64,000 nt of DNA from a bacterium MS4 (GTDB lineage Bacteria; Bacillota; Clostridia; Oscillospirales; Acutalibacteraceae), in contig CCFG01000004.1 in the NCBI GenBank assembly GCA_000752215.1, positions 38,893-102,892 on the forward strand, given 5' to 3'. Numbering within the stretch: position 1 is the first letter of the stretch; every line of letters starts with the position of its first letter. The notes under the pieces were generated by a model that had not been told where the DNA came from, made no database searches, and saw only the letters and a program-made list of their open reading frames with translations. Positions 17,651 to 26,230 of this stretch are shown here, one piece after another. A program made the position numbers and the translations under genes.

Positions 17651-18499
17651 TTATTTTTCCATATAAACAATGGCGAAGGTCCCCGGCCCGCAGTGAACCG
17701 AAACGGAACAGCCGCAGTCCCCGACCACGATTTCCTCAAAATTCTGGTATTCCATGATCTTCTGTCTGACCGCTTCAATGGTCTCATTGTCCACGTCGTA
17801 GTGGGCGATGATAAGACGGGAAAGATCGATGTTTTCCGCGCCCTTCAGCCTGTCCTCCACCAGCTTGCAGACCGCCGATTTCAGGCTTCCGCGGTACTTT
17901 TTGGCAACGCCCATTTTGCCGTCCTTCACATCGATGCAGGGCTTCAGGTTCAGCAGATTCGCGCCCAGCGCCTGCACCCCGGTGCAGCGCCCGCCCTTAT
18001 ACATATAAAGGAGCGTGCTGATTACGCAGGTGGTGCGCACCTTCCCGGTCATCGCCCCGACCCGCTGTACGATTTCCGCCGCGGAATATCCCTGATCGCG
18101 CAGCTCGGCCGCCTTCACGGCAAGGATGCCCATGCCGCTGGACACGTTGCGGGAATCCACGGGATAAACGCCGTCAAACTTTTCGGCGGCCATCTTCGCG
18201 ATATTCGGCGTTACGGTCAGCTCCGCGCTGATACTGAAATGCACGACCTCCCAGCCTTCGTCCGTCCACCTGCGGTAGAACTCCTCGTAATACGCGGGAG
18301 TCGGCGCGGAAGTGGTGGGAAGCTGTCCGGTCTTTTTATAATATTCGAACAGGTCCGGCGTATGGACGGTTACCCCGTCCAGATAGGACTTGTCGCCCAG
18401 ATTCACGTTGAGCGGAATGACTTCAATCTGGTAGCGTTCCAGCATCTGTGCGTTCAGGTCGCAGGTGCTGTCGGCTACAATTTTTACCTTTCGCTGCAT
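17651..18499 (-). CDS. DegV family protein (fatty-acid binding, FakB-like)
   Basis: 282 residues. The N-terminal VKIVADSTCDL motif supplies the Ser/Thr that contact a fatty-acid carboxylate, and TSAPTPAYYEEFY and VDSRNVSSGMGILAVKAAEL are typical DegV segments. DegV/FakB proteins present fatty acids to the FakA kinase for phospholipid synthesis; no fakA is in the window. The start at 18499 is set by GGAGGAGCT eight bases upstream; a longer frame overlaps the upstream degV and is rejected. It follows a second, divergent degV paralog in the same orientation. Confidence 0.92.
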   Translation of the reverse strand: MQRKVKIVADSTCDLNAQMLERYQIEVIPLNVNLGDKSYLDGVTVHTPDLFEYYKKTGQLPTTSAPTPAYYEEFYRRWTDEGWEVVHFSISAELTVTPNIAKMAAEKFDGVYPVDSRNVSSGMGILAVKAAELRDQGYSAAEIVQRVGAMTGKVRTTCVISTLLYMYKGGRCTGVQALGANLLNLKPCIDVKDGKMGVAKKYRGSLKSAVCKLVEDRLKGAENIDLSRLIIAHYDVDNETIEAVRQKIMEYQNFEEIVVGDCGCSVSVHCGPGTFAIVYMEK

Positions 18500-18507
18500 A
18501 GCTCCTC

Positions 18508-19350
18508 CTATTTTTCCTTGTAAAACAAAACAAGCGTATTGGGGCCCGTGTGGACCGTCATGCTGCATCCAGCGCGCGAGGTGAGGACCTGCCGGAACTT
18601 TCCGCTTTCCTTGACCATTCTGACTACGCTGTCAAAAAGCGACTGGTCCATCCCCGTGGTGGAAACAAACGCACGCTCGTCGTCCATATTCGGCTGGTCG
18701 AGCACAAAACGGATATATTCCTTGCAGACCTGCGCAAAATTTCCGCGGAATTTCCGCCGCACGGAAAGCACGCCGTGGGTGTCCAGAAGGAGGCAGGGGC
18801 GCAGCTTCAGCAGGTTTGCCCCGAACATCTGCAGCATGGTGGCTCGTCCGCCCCGGTAGGCAAATTCCAGCGTATCCAAAAGCACGTTGGTGCGCATTTT
18901 GGTTTTGTCTGTTTCGATCCTGTCAAAAATCTCTTTCGCGGACATCCCCGCGTCGCGCATGTCCGCGGCCCGGAGCACCAAAAGGCCCTGAGCGGAGCTC
19001 AGCGTAAAGGTGTCCACCACGTAAACGTTGTCGAATTCCTGCGCGGCGATCACGGCGTTCTGATAGGACGAGGAAAATTTGGAATTCATCGCGATATGGA
19101 CCACGTCGTTTCCGTTCTCCACCTGCTTTTTGAACAGTTCAAAAAAATCGGCGGGCGGCGGAGCCGACGTTTTCGGCAGCCGGTGCGTTTTCTCGTAATC
19201 CACAAAAACGTCGTCCGGCCCGATTTCAAAAACATCCCGGCGGGTGCGGCCTTCCACCGTAATATAAAGCGGGACAATCTCTATCCGGTACTGCTTATAT
19301 AAATCGGGAAACAAGTCGCAGGCACTGTCGGTGCTGATAATTACGCCCAT
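18508..19350 (-). CDS. DegV family protein, second paralog
   Basis: 280 residues with the DegV signature VIISTDSACDL at the N-terminus, TSAPPPADFFELF near residue 85 and VDTFTLSSAQGLLVLRAADM around residue 120. It is clearly paralogous to the downstream degV, with which it forms a two-gene operon eight bases apart. The two differ throughout, so they are old duplicates or acquired separately and may prefer different acyl chains (inference). A GGGAG precedes the chosen ATG at 19350. Confidence 0.92.
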   Translation of the reverse strand: MGVIISTDSACDLFPDLYKQYRIEIVPLYITVEGRTRRDVFEIGPDDVFVDYEKTHRLPKTSAPPPADFFELFKKQVENGNDVVHIAMNSKFSSSYQNAVIAAQEFDNVYVVDTFTLSSAQGLLVLRAADMRDAGMSAKEIFDRIETDKTKMRTNVLLDTLEFAYRGGRATMLQMFGANLLKLRPCLLLDTHGVLSVRRKFRGNFAQVCKEYIRFVLDQPNMDDERAFVSTTGMDQSLFDSVVRMVKESGKFRQVLTSRAGCSMTVHTGPNTLVLFYKEK

Positions 19351-19541
19351 AATCGCACTCCCACAATCATTTTGCATACTAATTTTTTAATTATATCATC
19401 CTAAAACCGTTTTTTCAATGTTCTTCTGCCGCAACTGTATTTCTATGGAAATTTTACAGAAAATTCACAGTTGTATGGGAACCATAATATATGATATTAT
19501 ATATTTATGTCAGCTTATCAGCATTGAGAGGATTTGTGATA

Positions 19542-20600
19542 ATGAATATAAAATCGAAGAGATTTCTGACAGTGTTTCTGACACTGATTTTTGCGGTCAC
19601 GGTGTTTACGTTGACTGCTTTTGCCGAAAGCAATGCTACCGTTGCGGTCGACCCGCCGGGGCAGGAGCCCACAAGCTCCGTTTCCACGGGCGGCAGTTCT
19701 TCCCATTCCGAAGATACTTCGCAGGGGGGGACTTCTTCCCAGCCGGGAGAGACGTCCCAGCCCGACGGTAATTCACAGGGTGAATCTTCTCAGCCCGACC
19801 AGAACAGCCAGGCCGAGTCCGCCGTGAGCAATCCGGAAAGCTCCAGAGCTACCGCGGCTTCCAGCAAGGAGCCGGTGGTAAACCACTATGTCGATACCCA
19901 CACCAATGAGGTCGAAAAAAGAGCTTCTCAGGCGGCTCAGACCGTCAGCGACCCGGACGTGCTTTCTTCCCAGGACTGGGGAGAGCTTCTTTCCAGCGGT
20001 GATTCCTCCTCCAGCGAAACGGTGGCGGCCGCCGGTACCGTAAGCAGTGAAGCCGAAACCCCGTCGGGGATCGGCGGCGTATCCTGGCTTCTGATTTTGG
20101 GCGTTGTGCTGATCGTTCTTGCGCTGTGCGGAATCGGCCTGTTCATCTACCTTCAGTTTTTTTTTCAGGGACGCCGTCAAAACCTGAAGTTCGCCCCCGC
20201 AGGCGGCGTTCAGGAAGCCGATGAACCCGAAACCTTTGAGGACATCAGCTCCTACAGCGACGAGGTGCAGCACCCGACCGACGCCGTTTCCGACGATACG
20301 CAGTCCTTTACTGATATTCAGTCCAGCTCGAACGAAACCGAACCCCCCGCCGCCGCAGAGCCGACGCCCGCTGCAAAATCCCGGATCATCGCAAAACACC
20401 GGCCCGCTGCGAAGCCGCAGCCGGAGAAAAGGCCGGTGAACCCCGACCAGGAAGAAACCGCGCCCATTCCGCAGGATCTTTTAAACCGGAGCAATCCGTC
20501 CGTTTCTTCCTCCGACCCCGATTCTCTCCCGAAATCGCAGGCGCAGCCGATACAGGACAGCAACTTTGACTGGGAGAAGTTTTTCAACGAAGAAAAGTAA
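19542..20600 (+). CDS. Membrane-anchored Ser/Pro/Gln-rich protein of unknown function
   Basis: 352 residues. A signal peptide (MNIKSKRFLTVFLTLIFAVTVFTLTAFAES is the hydrophobic start region, cleavage near residue 27) is followed by about 75 residues of low-complexity Ser/Gln/Gly/Pro, a short conserved-looking stretch (VNHYVDTHTNEVEKRASQAA), then a transmembrane helix (WLLILGVVLIVLALCGIGLFIYL) near residues 183-205 and an acidic, Pro/Ser-rich cytoplasmic tail. No sortase motif or catalytic domain is seen. The start at 19542 follows GAGAGGA and excludes an upstream 17-codon extension. Family not recognised. Confidence 0.8.
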   Translation: MNIKSKRFLTVFLTLIFAVTVFTLTAFAESNATVAVDPPGQEPTSSVSTGGSSSHSEDTSQGGTSSQPGETSQPDGNSQGESSQPDQNSQAESAVSNPESSRATAASSKEPVVNHYVDTHTNEVEKRASQAAQTVSDPDVLSSQDWGELLSSGDSSSSETVAAAGTVSSEAETPSGIGGVSWLLILGVVLIVLALCGIGLFIYLQFFFQGRRQNLKFAPAGGVQEADEPETFEDISSYSDEVQHPTDAVSDDTQSFTDIQSSSNETEPPAAAEPTPAAKSRIIAKHRPAAKPQPEKRPVNPDQEETAPIPQDLLNRSNPSVSSSDPDSLPKSQAQPIQDSNFDWEKFFNEEK

Positions 20601-20635
20601 GCGGATACTTTTTTAAAATAGAAAATTTATAAATC

Positions 20636-20676
20636 AAGCGCTTTGAACCGGGTTTTCCGTTCAAGGCGCTTTTTTA
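20636..20676 (+). terminator. Terminator after the anchored Ser/Pro-rich protein gene
   Basis: AAGCGC-TTTGAAC pairs with GTTCAAG-GCGCTT and is followed by TTTTTATAAT on the plus strand, 36 bases after the stop. Confidence 0.9.
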
Positions 20677-20711
20677 TAATCCTTTCAAATTCTCTATTCT
20701 GTTATTCTGTG

Positions 20712-21662
20712 TTATCCGGCGACCGATTTCAACCCCGTGGTAAACCGGATGGTTTTTCCGTCGCATTGCGCCAGAATGGTTTTCTGCTGGTCGGTTCGGT
20801 AAATGGTCACTCCGGCTTTCTTCAGCCGGTCCACCACTTCCTTGTGCGGGTGGCCGTAATCGTTGTTCAGGCCGCAGGAGATCACCGCCGCGCTAGGGCC
20901 CGCCGCCTTTAAGAAGGCGGCGCTGGTGGAGGTGGAGCTTCCGTGATGCCCGCATTTCAGAACGTCGCACCGCAGGTCGTACCCCCTTTTCACCATCTCC
21001 TTTTCGCTGTCCGATTCCGCGTCCCCGGTAAACAAAAAGCGCTTTTCGCCGCTTGTGAGCATCGTAACGATGGAGTAGCTGTTCAGATCACCGTATTTTT
21101 CGGAATTCGGAGCCAGTATTTCCAGTTTTTCCTCCCCGGTGTCAAAAATTACCGTGCCCGCTTTTGCGGCGGTGATTTTCAGCCCTTTCCGGTCAATGGC
21201 GGTCAGCAGCTTTTCATAGGTTGCCGTGGTGGGAATCTGGCTGTCGGGAATTCTGGGCATATAGACCTTCCCGATGGAAAAGCGGTCGACGATCTGCTCC
21301 ATCCCGCCGATGTGGTCTGCGTGGGGGTGCGTCGCAATCAGGTAGTCGATTTTTGAAACCCCCAGATCGGCCAGGTAATCGGCAAGTTCCTGCGCCGTTT
21401 CCGGGGTACCCGCGTCGATCAGGATATTTTCACCTGTTTTCAGCCGGATCAGCTCACTGTCCCCCTGCCCTACGTCAAGGAAATAGACGCTTGTGTCGTT
21501 CTGCTCCGTCCCGGACGGCTGTGAGCCCGAGGAACTCTGCGGCGCCGGGCCGGCGACCGTCCCCGTTCCGCCGCGGGACCCAAACGCCATCGCCGCCGAA
21601 ATCGCGGCAAAAATCAACAGAGAGACCCAAAAAGGAGTTCTCCGATTTCTTCTGTGTGCCAA
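20712..21662 (-). CDS. ComEC/Rec2-like MBL-fold hydrolase, membrane-anchored
   Basis: 316 residues. An N-terminal signal anchor (FWVSLLIFAAISAAMAFG) precedes a Ser/Gly linker and a metallo-beta-lactamase-fold domain. The metal motif is THPHADHIGG (H112, H114, D116, H117), with later ligands in FTGDAESDSEKEM and CGHHGSS. The sequence VYFLDVGQGDSELIRL is typical of the standalone homologs of the ComEC C-terminal domain, proposed to be extracellular nucleases or phosphodiesterases. No competence channel gene is adjacent. Function as nuclease is inferred from family. Confidence 0.88.
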   Translation of the reverse strand: MAHRRNRRTPFWVSLLIFAAISAAMAFGSRGGTGTVAGPAPQSSSGSQPSGTEQNDTSVYFLDVGQGDSELIRLKTGENILIDAGTPETAQELADYLADLGVSKIDYLIATHPHADHIGGMEQIVDRFSIGKVYMPRIPDSQIPTTATYEKLLTAIDRKGLKITAAKAGTVIFDTGEEKLEILAPNSEKYGDLNSYSIVTMLTSGEKRFLFTGDAESDSEKEMVKRGYDLRCDVLKCGHHGSSTSTSAAFLKAAGPSAAVISCGLNNDYGHPHKEVVDRLKKAGVTIYRTDQQKTILAQCDGKTIRFTTGLKSVAG

Positions 21663-21696
21663 TGATGTTCCTCCTTGTTCCCGTATACTAAAAAAA

Positions 21697-21712
21697 CCGC
21701 CCTCACGGGCGG
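21697..21712 (-). terminator. Terminator of the 85-residue protein gene
   Basis: CCGCCC-TCAC-GGGCGG, followed on the minus strand by a run of seven T. It lies between the small conserved gene and the MBL-fold gene, both on the minus strand. Confidence 0.85.
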
Positions 21713-21775
21713 CGAGAGTGTCAAAAAACCTGTCAGGCGAAATCGTTGCCGGGACGGCATATCCGTTCCTGCCGA

Positions 21776-22033
21776 TTATGCTTTTTCCGTTCCGAAAAGA
21801 TTGAAGCGGAAAAGCTTTGATTCGTCCTCCGGTTTTTCACAGACAATGAATGCCTCTGCGATTTTTCCGCCTTCGATCAGCTGTGTCAGCCCGACCAATT
21901 GGCTGAGCTTGCTCTTTAAATTGAGATGGTCGCCCTCACGTGTTACCAGAAAGACGTTTCCTTCACACTGGTCAAGCACCTTAATAAATGCCGGAACATC
22001 CACATCATGCAGTTGAAGCGTAGACGACGTCAT
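21776..22033 (-). CDS. Small conserved protein of unknown function
   Basis: 85 residues, soluble, no signal peptide. The core DVPAFIKVLDQCEGNVFLVTREGDHLNLKSKLSQLVGL resembles a small family found in many gut Clostridia that is sometimes mislabelled polyA polymerase; nothing in it supports that function. The ATG is preceded by GAAGGAGG. It stands alone with its own terminator. Confidence 0.75.
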   Translation of the reverse strand: MTSSTLQLHDVDVPAFIKVLDQCEGNVFLVTREGDHLNLKSKLSQLVGLTQLIEGGKIAEAFIVCEKPEDESKLFRFNLFGTEKA

Positions 22034-22153
22034 AATAAACCTCCTTCAGCGGTGAATTTCACCGGTCAGTGATACTAATATCTTCCAAGGTCATTATAAC
22101 ATTTTCTTCCCGATTGTCAATGATCCGGCACGCCTTCCGTTTGCCGGGACGGC

Positions 22154-22183
22154 TTGCGGTTTTCAGGGCGGATGTGCTATAAT
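22154..22183 (+). promoter_or_regulatory. Promoter of the GNAT gene
   Basis: TTGCGG (22154-22159), an 18-base spacer and TATAAT (22178-22183). Confidence 0.7.
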
Positions 22184-22198
22184 GCCTATTGATTACTT

Positions 22199-22227
22199 TA
22201 GCAAAGTCCGCATCCGGAACTTTGCTA
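22199..22227 (+). promoter_or_regulatory. Long 5'-UTR hairpin before the GNAT gene
   Basis: TAGCAAAGTCCG pairs with CGG-A-ACTTTGCTA around a CATC loop, giving about twelve base pairs with one bulge. It lies between the promoter and the AGGAG of the acetyltransferase gene and is not followed by a U-run, so it is not a terminator. It could be an operator or an mRNA 5' stabiliser. Confidence 0.55.
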
Positions 22228-22248
22228 TCTAGACAGGAGATTGTTAAA

Positions 22249-22890
22249 ATGACTTTCGCACCCGAGTCCGCCATTGTATTGGGTGACAAAAATGACCTGC
22301 CCATGATTTACGAGGACATGAAGCAGCAGTTCCCGCCCTCTGAGCTGTATCCGTATCCAAGGTATTTACAGCTGCTGAACGGCGACCGGTATAAAATTCT
22401 GCTGTTCCGTCGGCTTTCCGACAACGAGCTGATCGGCTACGCTTTGGTGTATGCGATGGAGGACAGCAATATTCTCTGGCTGGATTACCTGGCCGTTCTG
22501 AAAAAATACCATGCATGCGGATACGGCAGCGCGCTGTTTCGCGCGCTCTGGCAGAAATACTGCGGACCGTTCGACGGCATCCTGTTTTCCGTGGAGTATG
22601 TCTCCGAAACCGACCCGGAGCTTGCCGAACAGCAGAAACGGCGCATCCGATTCTACGAAAAACTGGGCGCGCACCGCCTTCACGCGAAATTTCTTCAGCC
22701 CTGCGAGGACGGTGGCTTTCCGATGTACCTGTATTTCAAACCGCGCTGCGGATATATTACCATCAGCCGCTCCGTACAGATGCAGGCGGTCAGCCAGATG
22801 TACGAATACTGCTTCTTTTACCTGAAGCATATCCGTGAGCTGCTTCCTAAATTCAGGGACACCATTGTCGACGAAAAATTTACTGACTGA
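22249..22890 (+). CDS. GNAT-family N-acetyltransferase
   Basis: 213 residues. The GNAT acetyl-CoA loop is visible in LDYLAVLKKYHACGYGSALFRAL (about residues 76-98), followed by RIRFYEKLGAHRL. The last 60 residues, containing CGYITISRSVQMQAVSQMYEY, form an extension of unknown role. The substrate is not predictable. The ATG at 22249 follows AGGAG by eight bases. The gene converges on, and overlaps by eleven bases, the end of the ABC ATPase gene. Confidence 0.85.
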   Translation: MTFAPESAIVLGDKNDLPMIYEDMKQQFPPSELYPYPRYLQLLNGDRYKILLFRRLSDNELIGYALVYAMEDSNILWLDYLAVLKKYHACGYGSALFRALWQKYCGPFDGILFSVEYVSETDPELAEQQKRRIRFYEKLGAHRLHAKFLQPCEDGGFPMYLYFKPRCGYITISRSVQMQAVSQMYEYCFFYLKHIRELLPKFRDTIVDEKFTD

Positions 22891-23563
22891 CGATCTGCCC
22901 GTCCTGTATCTGTACCACACGGCCCGCAGAAGCGGCAATTTTTTCATCGTGCGTAATCAAAACAACCGTTTTCCCTTCTTCATTTAAAGAATTCAATATC
23001 CGCATGACCGCCGCGCCGGACTTTGAGTCCAGATTGCCGGTCGGTTCATCGGCCAGAATAATGGGTGGCTTTGCCGCGATCGCGCGCGCAATGGCTACCC
23101 TTTGCTGTTGCCCGCCGCTCATCTGGTCCGGCTTGTGGTTCTCGCGGTTCGTCAGCCCGACCTTTGAAAGCGCCTCCTGCGCAAGGGCGCGGCGCCCGGA
23201 TTTTGGAATTCCGCGGTAAAGCAGGGGCAGCTCCACGTTTTCAAGCGCGTCCAGCCCGCTGATCAGATTGAACCCCTGAAAGACGAACCCGAGCTCGCAG
23301 TTGCGGATCTGCGTCAGCCGTTTTTCGCTCAGACCCGCCACGTTTTCCCCGTCCAGATAATACTCGCCCATGGTAGGCGTATCCAGACAGCCTAGAATAT
23401 TCATCAGGGTCGATTTTCCCGAGCCGGACTGACCGACGATAGCGACGAATTCCCCTTCGCCTATGGACAGGGAAACGCCGTTCAGCGCGCGCACTTCGTT
23501 CTCCCCTTTGTTGTATATCTTATAAATATTACTGATTGTAATCAAATTTTCGATTGTGAACAC
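22880..23563 (-). CDS. Orphan ABC-transporter ATPase (LolD/MacB/FtsE-like)
   Basis: About 227 residues. It has Walker A GQSGSGKST (residues 44-52), Q-loop GFVFQGFN, signature MSGGQQQRVAIARA near 148, Walker B IILADEPTGNLDS and the H-loop LITHD. The sequence belongs to the MacB/LolD family that normally pairs with an FtsX-type permease, yet no permease is adjacent. The start is uncertain: GTG at 23563 or TTG at 23545, both close to a GAGG; the open frame continues far upstream over the phosphohexomutase gene on the other strand, which is not coding. Confidence 0.88.
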   Translation of the reverse strand: MFTIENLITISNIYKIYNKGENEVRALNGVSLSIGEGEFVAIVGQSGSGKSTLMNILGCLDTPTMGEYYLDGENVAGLSEKRLTQIRNCELGFVFQGFNLISGLDALENVELPLLYRGIPKSGRRALAQEALSKVGLTNRENHKPDQMSGGQQQRVAIARAIAAKPPIILADEPTGNLDSKSGAAVMRILNSLNEEGKTVVLITHDEKIAASAGRVVQIQDGQIVSQ

Positions 23564-23629
23564 CTCGTTTACAAATATCCCTGAATCGCTTATAATAAGA
23601 CCAAATAACAGCATAAAGGGGACAGATTG

Positions 23630-25153
23630 ATGCTTACAAAGTATTGGAAACAATTTAAGAGCGGCACCGATATCCGCGGAGTGGCCAGCGAAGGAGTACC
23701 GGGGCAGGAAATCAGCCTTACCGATGAAAATATTGAAAAAATGGCGGCGGGCTTTGTCCTGTGGCTCGAAGCCTTTACCAAAAAGGACGCTTCCATGCTG
23801 ACCGTCGCCGTAGGGCATGATTCCCGCATTTCCGCCGACCGGATTCAGGCGGCGGTGGCCCGTTCGCTCACCGGAGGGGGCGTGCATGTGCTGGACTGCG
23901 GGCTGGCCTCCACCCCTTCCATGTTCATGACCACAGTCGACCTCGGCTGCGACGGCTCCATACAGATTACGGCAAGCCATCACCCCTTCAACCGCAACGG
24001 ACTGAAATTTTTCACCAGAAGCGGCGGCCTTGACGCGCCGGATATCGAGCAGATTCTGCTGCACGCGCAGGAAGGCGGAAGACCCCTTCCCGGCTCCGGA
24101 ACAGTGGAAAAGGTTGATTATATGGCGCGGTACTGCGCGAACCTGAGAGAAAAAATCAAATCCGGCGTGAACGCCGCGGACTACGAGCATCCGCTTGCGG
24201 GATTTAAAATCGTGGTGGACGCGGGCAACGGCGCGGGCGGCTTCTACGCGCGGGACGTTCTGGCCCCGCTGGGCGCAAATACCGACGGCAGCCAGTTTCT
24301 GGAGCCGGACGGCACCTTCCCGAACCATATCCCCAACCCGGAAAACGAGGCCGCCATGCAGTCCGTGTGTGCGGCGACCGTTGCCGCGAAAGCGGACATG
24401 GGCGTGATTTTCGACACCGACGTGGACCGCGGTGGCGCGGTGGACGCAAAGGGGGATGAAATCAACCGCAACCGATTGGTAGCCATCGCCTCCGCGATTG
24501 CGCTGGAGGGCAACGCGGGCGGCACCATCGTAACGGACTCCATTACTTCCAGCGGACTAAAGACCTATATTGAAGAAACGCTGGGCGGAAAGCACCACCG
24601 TTTTAAAAGAGGATATAAAAACGTCATCAACGAGGCGATCCGGCTGAACCAAGCGGGCGTCAACTGCCCGCTGGCCATTGAGACCTCCGGCCACGCCGCC
24701 CTGCGTGAAAATTATTTTCTGGACGACGGCGCGTATCTGGTGACAAAGATCATTATTAAAATGGCGCAGCTGCGCGCGCAGGGAAAGACGCTGGAAAGCC
24801 TGCTTCTGCCGCTGGCGGAACCGGCGGAGGCCGCCGAGCTGCGCTTCCCGATTCTGGAAGAGAATTTCCGGGAATGCGGCAGCCGGATCATTTCCGATCT
24901 GGAGGCTTACGCCAAACAGCAGCCAGGCTGGCAGATTGCACCCGACAACCGCGAGGGCATCCGCATTTCCTTCGGGAAAGAGAACGGAGACGGCTGGTTC
25001 CTGCTGCGCCTGAGCGTGCACGACCCGCTGATGCCGCTGAACGTGGAAAGCGACACCCCGGGCGGGAACAGGCTGATTGCGGAGCAGCTGTACGGTTTCC
25101 TGCGTACCTGTTCCGGTCTGGATATCTCCCCTCTGGAAAAATTCATCGGTTAA
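23630..25153 (+). CDS. Phosphohexomutase (phosphomannomutase/phosphoglucomutase family)
   Basis: 507 residues of the alpha-D-phosphohexomutase superfamily. The catalytic serine loop is ITASHHPFNRNGLKF (about residues 114-128), the metal loop is FDTDVDRGG near 264, and the sugar-binding loop is IETSGHAALREN near 345. It interconverts hexose 1- and 6-phosphates for cell-wall or exopolysaccharide precursors; whether glucose or mannose is preferred is not visible. AAAGGGG precedes the ATG at 23630. It is monocistronic and ends at a bidirectional terminator facing spoVAD. Confidence 0.92.
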   Translation: MLTKYWKQFKSGTDIRGVASEGVPGQEISLTDENIEKMAAGFVLWLEAFTKKDASMLTVAVGHDSRISADRIQAAVARSLTGGGVHVLDCGLASTPSMFMTTVDLGCDGSIQITASHHPFNRNGLKFFTRSGGLDAPDIEQILLHAQEGGRPLPGSGTVEKVDYMARYCANLREKIKSGVNAADYEHPLAGFKIVVDAGNGAGGFYARDVLAPLGANTDGSQFLEPDGTFPNHIPNPENEAAMQSVCAATVAAKADMGVIFDTDVDRGGAVDAKGDEINRNRLVAIASAIALEGNAGGTIVTDSITSSGLKTYIEETLGGKHHRFKRGYKNVINEAIRLNQAGVNCPLAIETSGHAALRENYFLDDGAYLVTKIIIKMAQLRAQGKTLESLLLPLAEPAEAAELRFPILEENFRECGSRIISDLEAYAKQQPGWQIAPDNREGIRISFGKENGDGWFLLRLSVHDPLMPLNVESDTPGGNRLIAEQLYGFLRTCSGLDISPLEKFIG

Positions 25154-25163
25154 AAAACAACAG

Positions 25164-25182
25164 GGGCGGCTGTGAGCCGCCC
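25164..25182. terminator. Bidirectional terminator between the phosphohexomutase gene and spoVAD
   Basis: GGGCGGC-TGTGA-GCCGCCC with T-rich sequence on both sides (TTGTTTTT on plus, TGTTGTTTTTT on minus). It serves both convergent genes. Confidence 0.9.
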
Positions 25183-25193
25183 TTGTTTTTGCG

Positions 25194-26219
25194 TCATGCT
25201 TTCAAAAGGACCAGATGCGCCACGCCCGGGATACTTTCTCCCTGCTGTGAAGAGGTGGGCGACATCAGCGCGCCCGTCCCCAGGAACAGCACCTTGTGCA
25301 GCTTTCCGGACAGCATCTGCTGCATGATATAGGAGCACAGCACCGCTCCGGAGCATCCGCAGCCGGAACCGCCCGCGTGGACGTCCTGCTTTTCAATATC
25401 GTAGATCATCAGTCCGCAGTCATTGTGTACGGCGCTGATATCGATTCCGTCCTTCATCAGCAGTTTTTCCATCAGGTCGCTGCCGATGCTTCCGAGGTCC
25501 CCCGTGAGGATCAGGTCAAAATCCTTCGGTGAAGAGCCGGTGTCCGATAAATAATCGATCAGAGTCTGCGCCGCGGCCGGAGCCATAGCAGCCCCCATGT
25601 TTGCCGCGTCCTTGATGCCGAAATCGGTGATCCGCCCAAAGGTGACGGAATCCACGACAATCTGGCCCTCCTGTTTCTGCTGCGGGGAACCCATCACAAT
25701 CGCCCCCGCCGCCGTGGCCGTCCACTGGGCCGTGGGTGTCCGCTGCCCGCCGTATTCCAGCGGGAACCGGAACTGGCGCTCTGCGGAACAGAAATGGGAC
25801 GAGGTCACCGCGACCGCCCGCCGCGCCGCGCCGGACTCTGTGAATAAAGAAGCGATCGCCAGCGTCTGCGCCATGGTGGAGCAGGCGCCGAACTGCCCGA
25901 GAAACGGGATGTTCAGGCTGCGCAGGCCGAAGGTGGAGGAAATGCACTGATTCAGCAGGTCCCCCGCCATAATGCAGTCGACATCCGAATTTTTCAGATT
26001 TGCTTTTTCCAGCGCAAGCACGACCGCCTCATTCTGCAGGCGGCTTTCCGCTTTTTCCCAGCTTGACTCCCCCAGCGTCGTGTCGTTGTGGCACTGGTCG
26101 TAATACTGCCCAAGCGGCCCTTCGCCCTCTTTTTTGCCGACAACCGAGGCAGAACCGAGAATCACAGGCTTACTGGTTAGTTCAACCGTATATTTGCCGA
26201 TTCGGGTAGGCATAGCCAT
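25194..26219 (-). CDS. spoVAD: Stage V sporulation protein AD
   Basis: 341 residues, the usual SpoVAD length. Thiolase-like fold with the segments KPVILGSASVVGKKEGEGPL near the N-terminus, FGLRSLNIPFLGQFGACSTM and DCGLMIYDIEKQDVHAGGSGCGCS, all SpoVAD signatures. SpoVAD is the DPA-binding subunit of the spore dipicolinate channel in the inner membrane. It follows spoVAC with a short gap on the same strand. The third gene usual in clostridial spoVA clusters, spoVAE, is not next to it. Confidence 0.96.
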   Translation of the reverse strand: MAMPTRIGKYTVELTSKPVILGSASVVGKKEGEGPLGQYYDQCHNDTTLGESSWEKAESRLQNEAVVLALEKANLKNSDVDCIMAGDLLNQCISSTFGLRSLNIPFLGQFGACSTMAQTLAIASLFTESGAARRAVAVTSSHFCSAERQFRFPLEYGGQRTPTAQWTATAAGAIVMGSPQQKQEGQIVVDSVTFGRITDFGIKDAANMGAAMAPAAAQTLIDYLSDTGSSPKDFDLILTGDLGSIGSDLMEKLLMKDGIDISAVHNDCGLMIYDIEKQDVHAGGSGCGCSGAVLCSYIMQQMLSGKLHKVLFLGTGALMSPTSSQQGESIPGVAHLVLLKA

Positions 26220-26230
26220 TCCTCCTCATC

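Noticed and set aside
22880..24328. Long 482-codon version of the ABC ATPase
   Set aside because: The extra N-terminus is the antisense of the phosphohexomutase gene; family start lies at 23563 or 23545.
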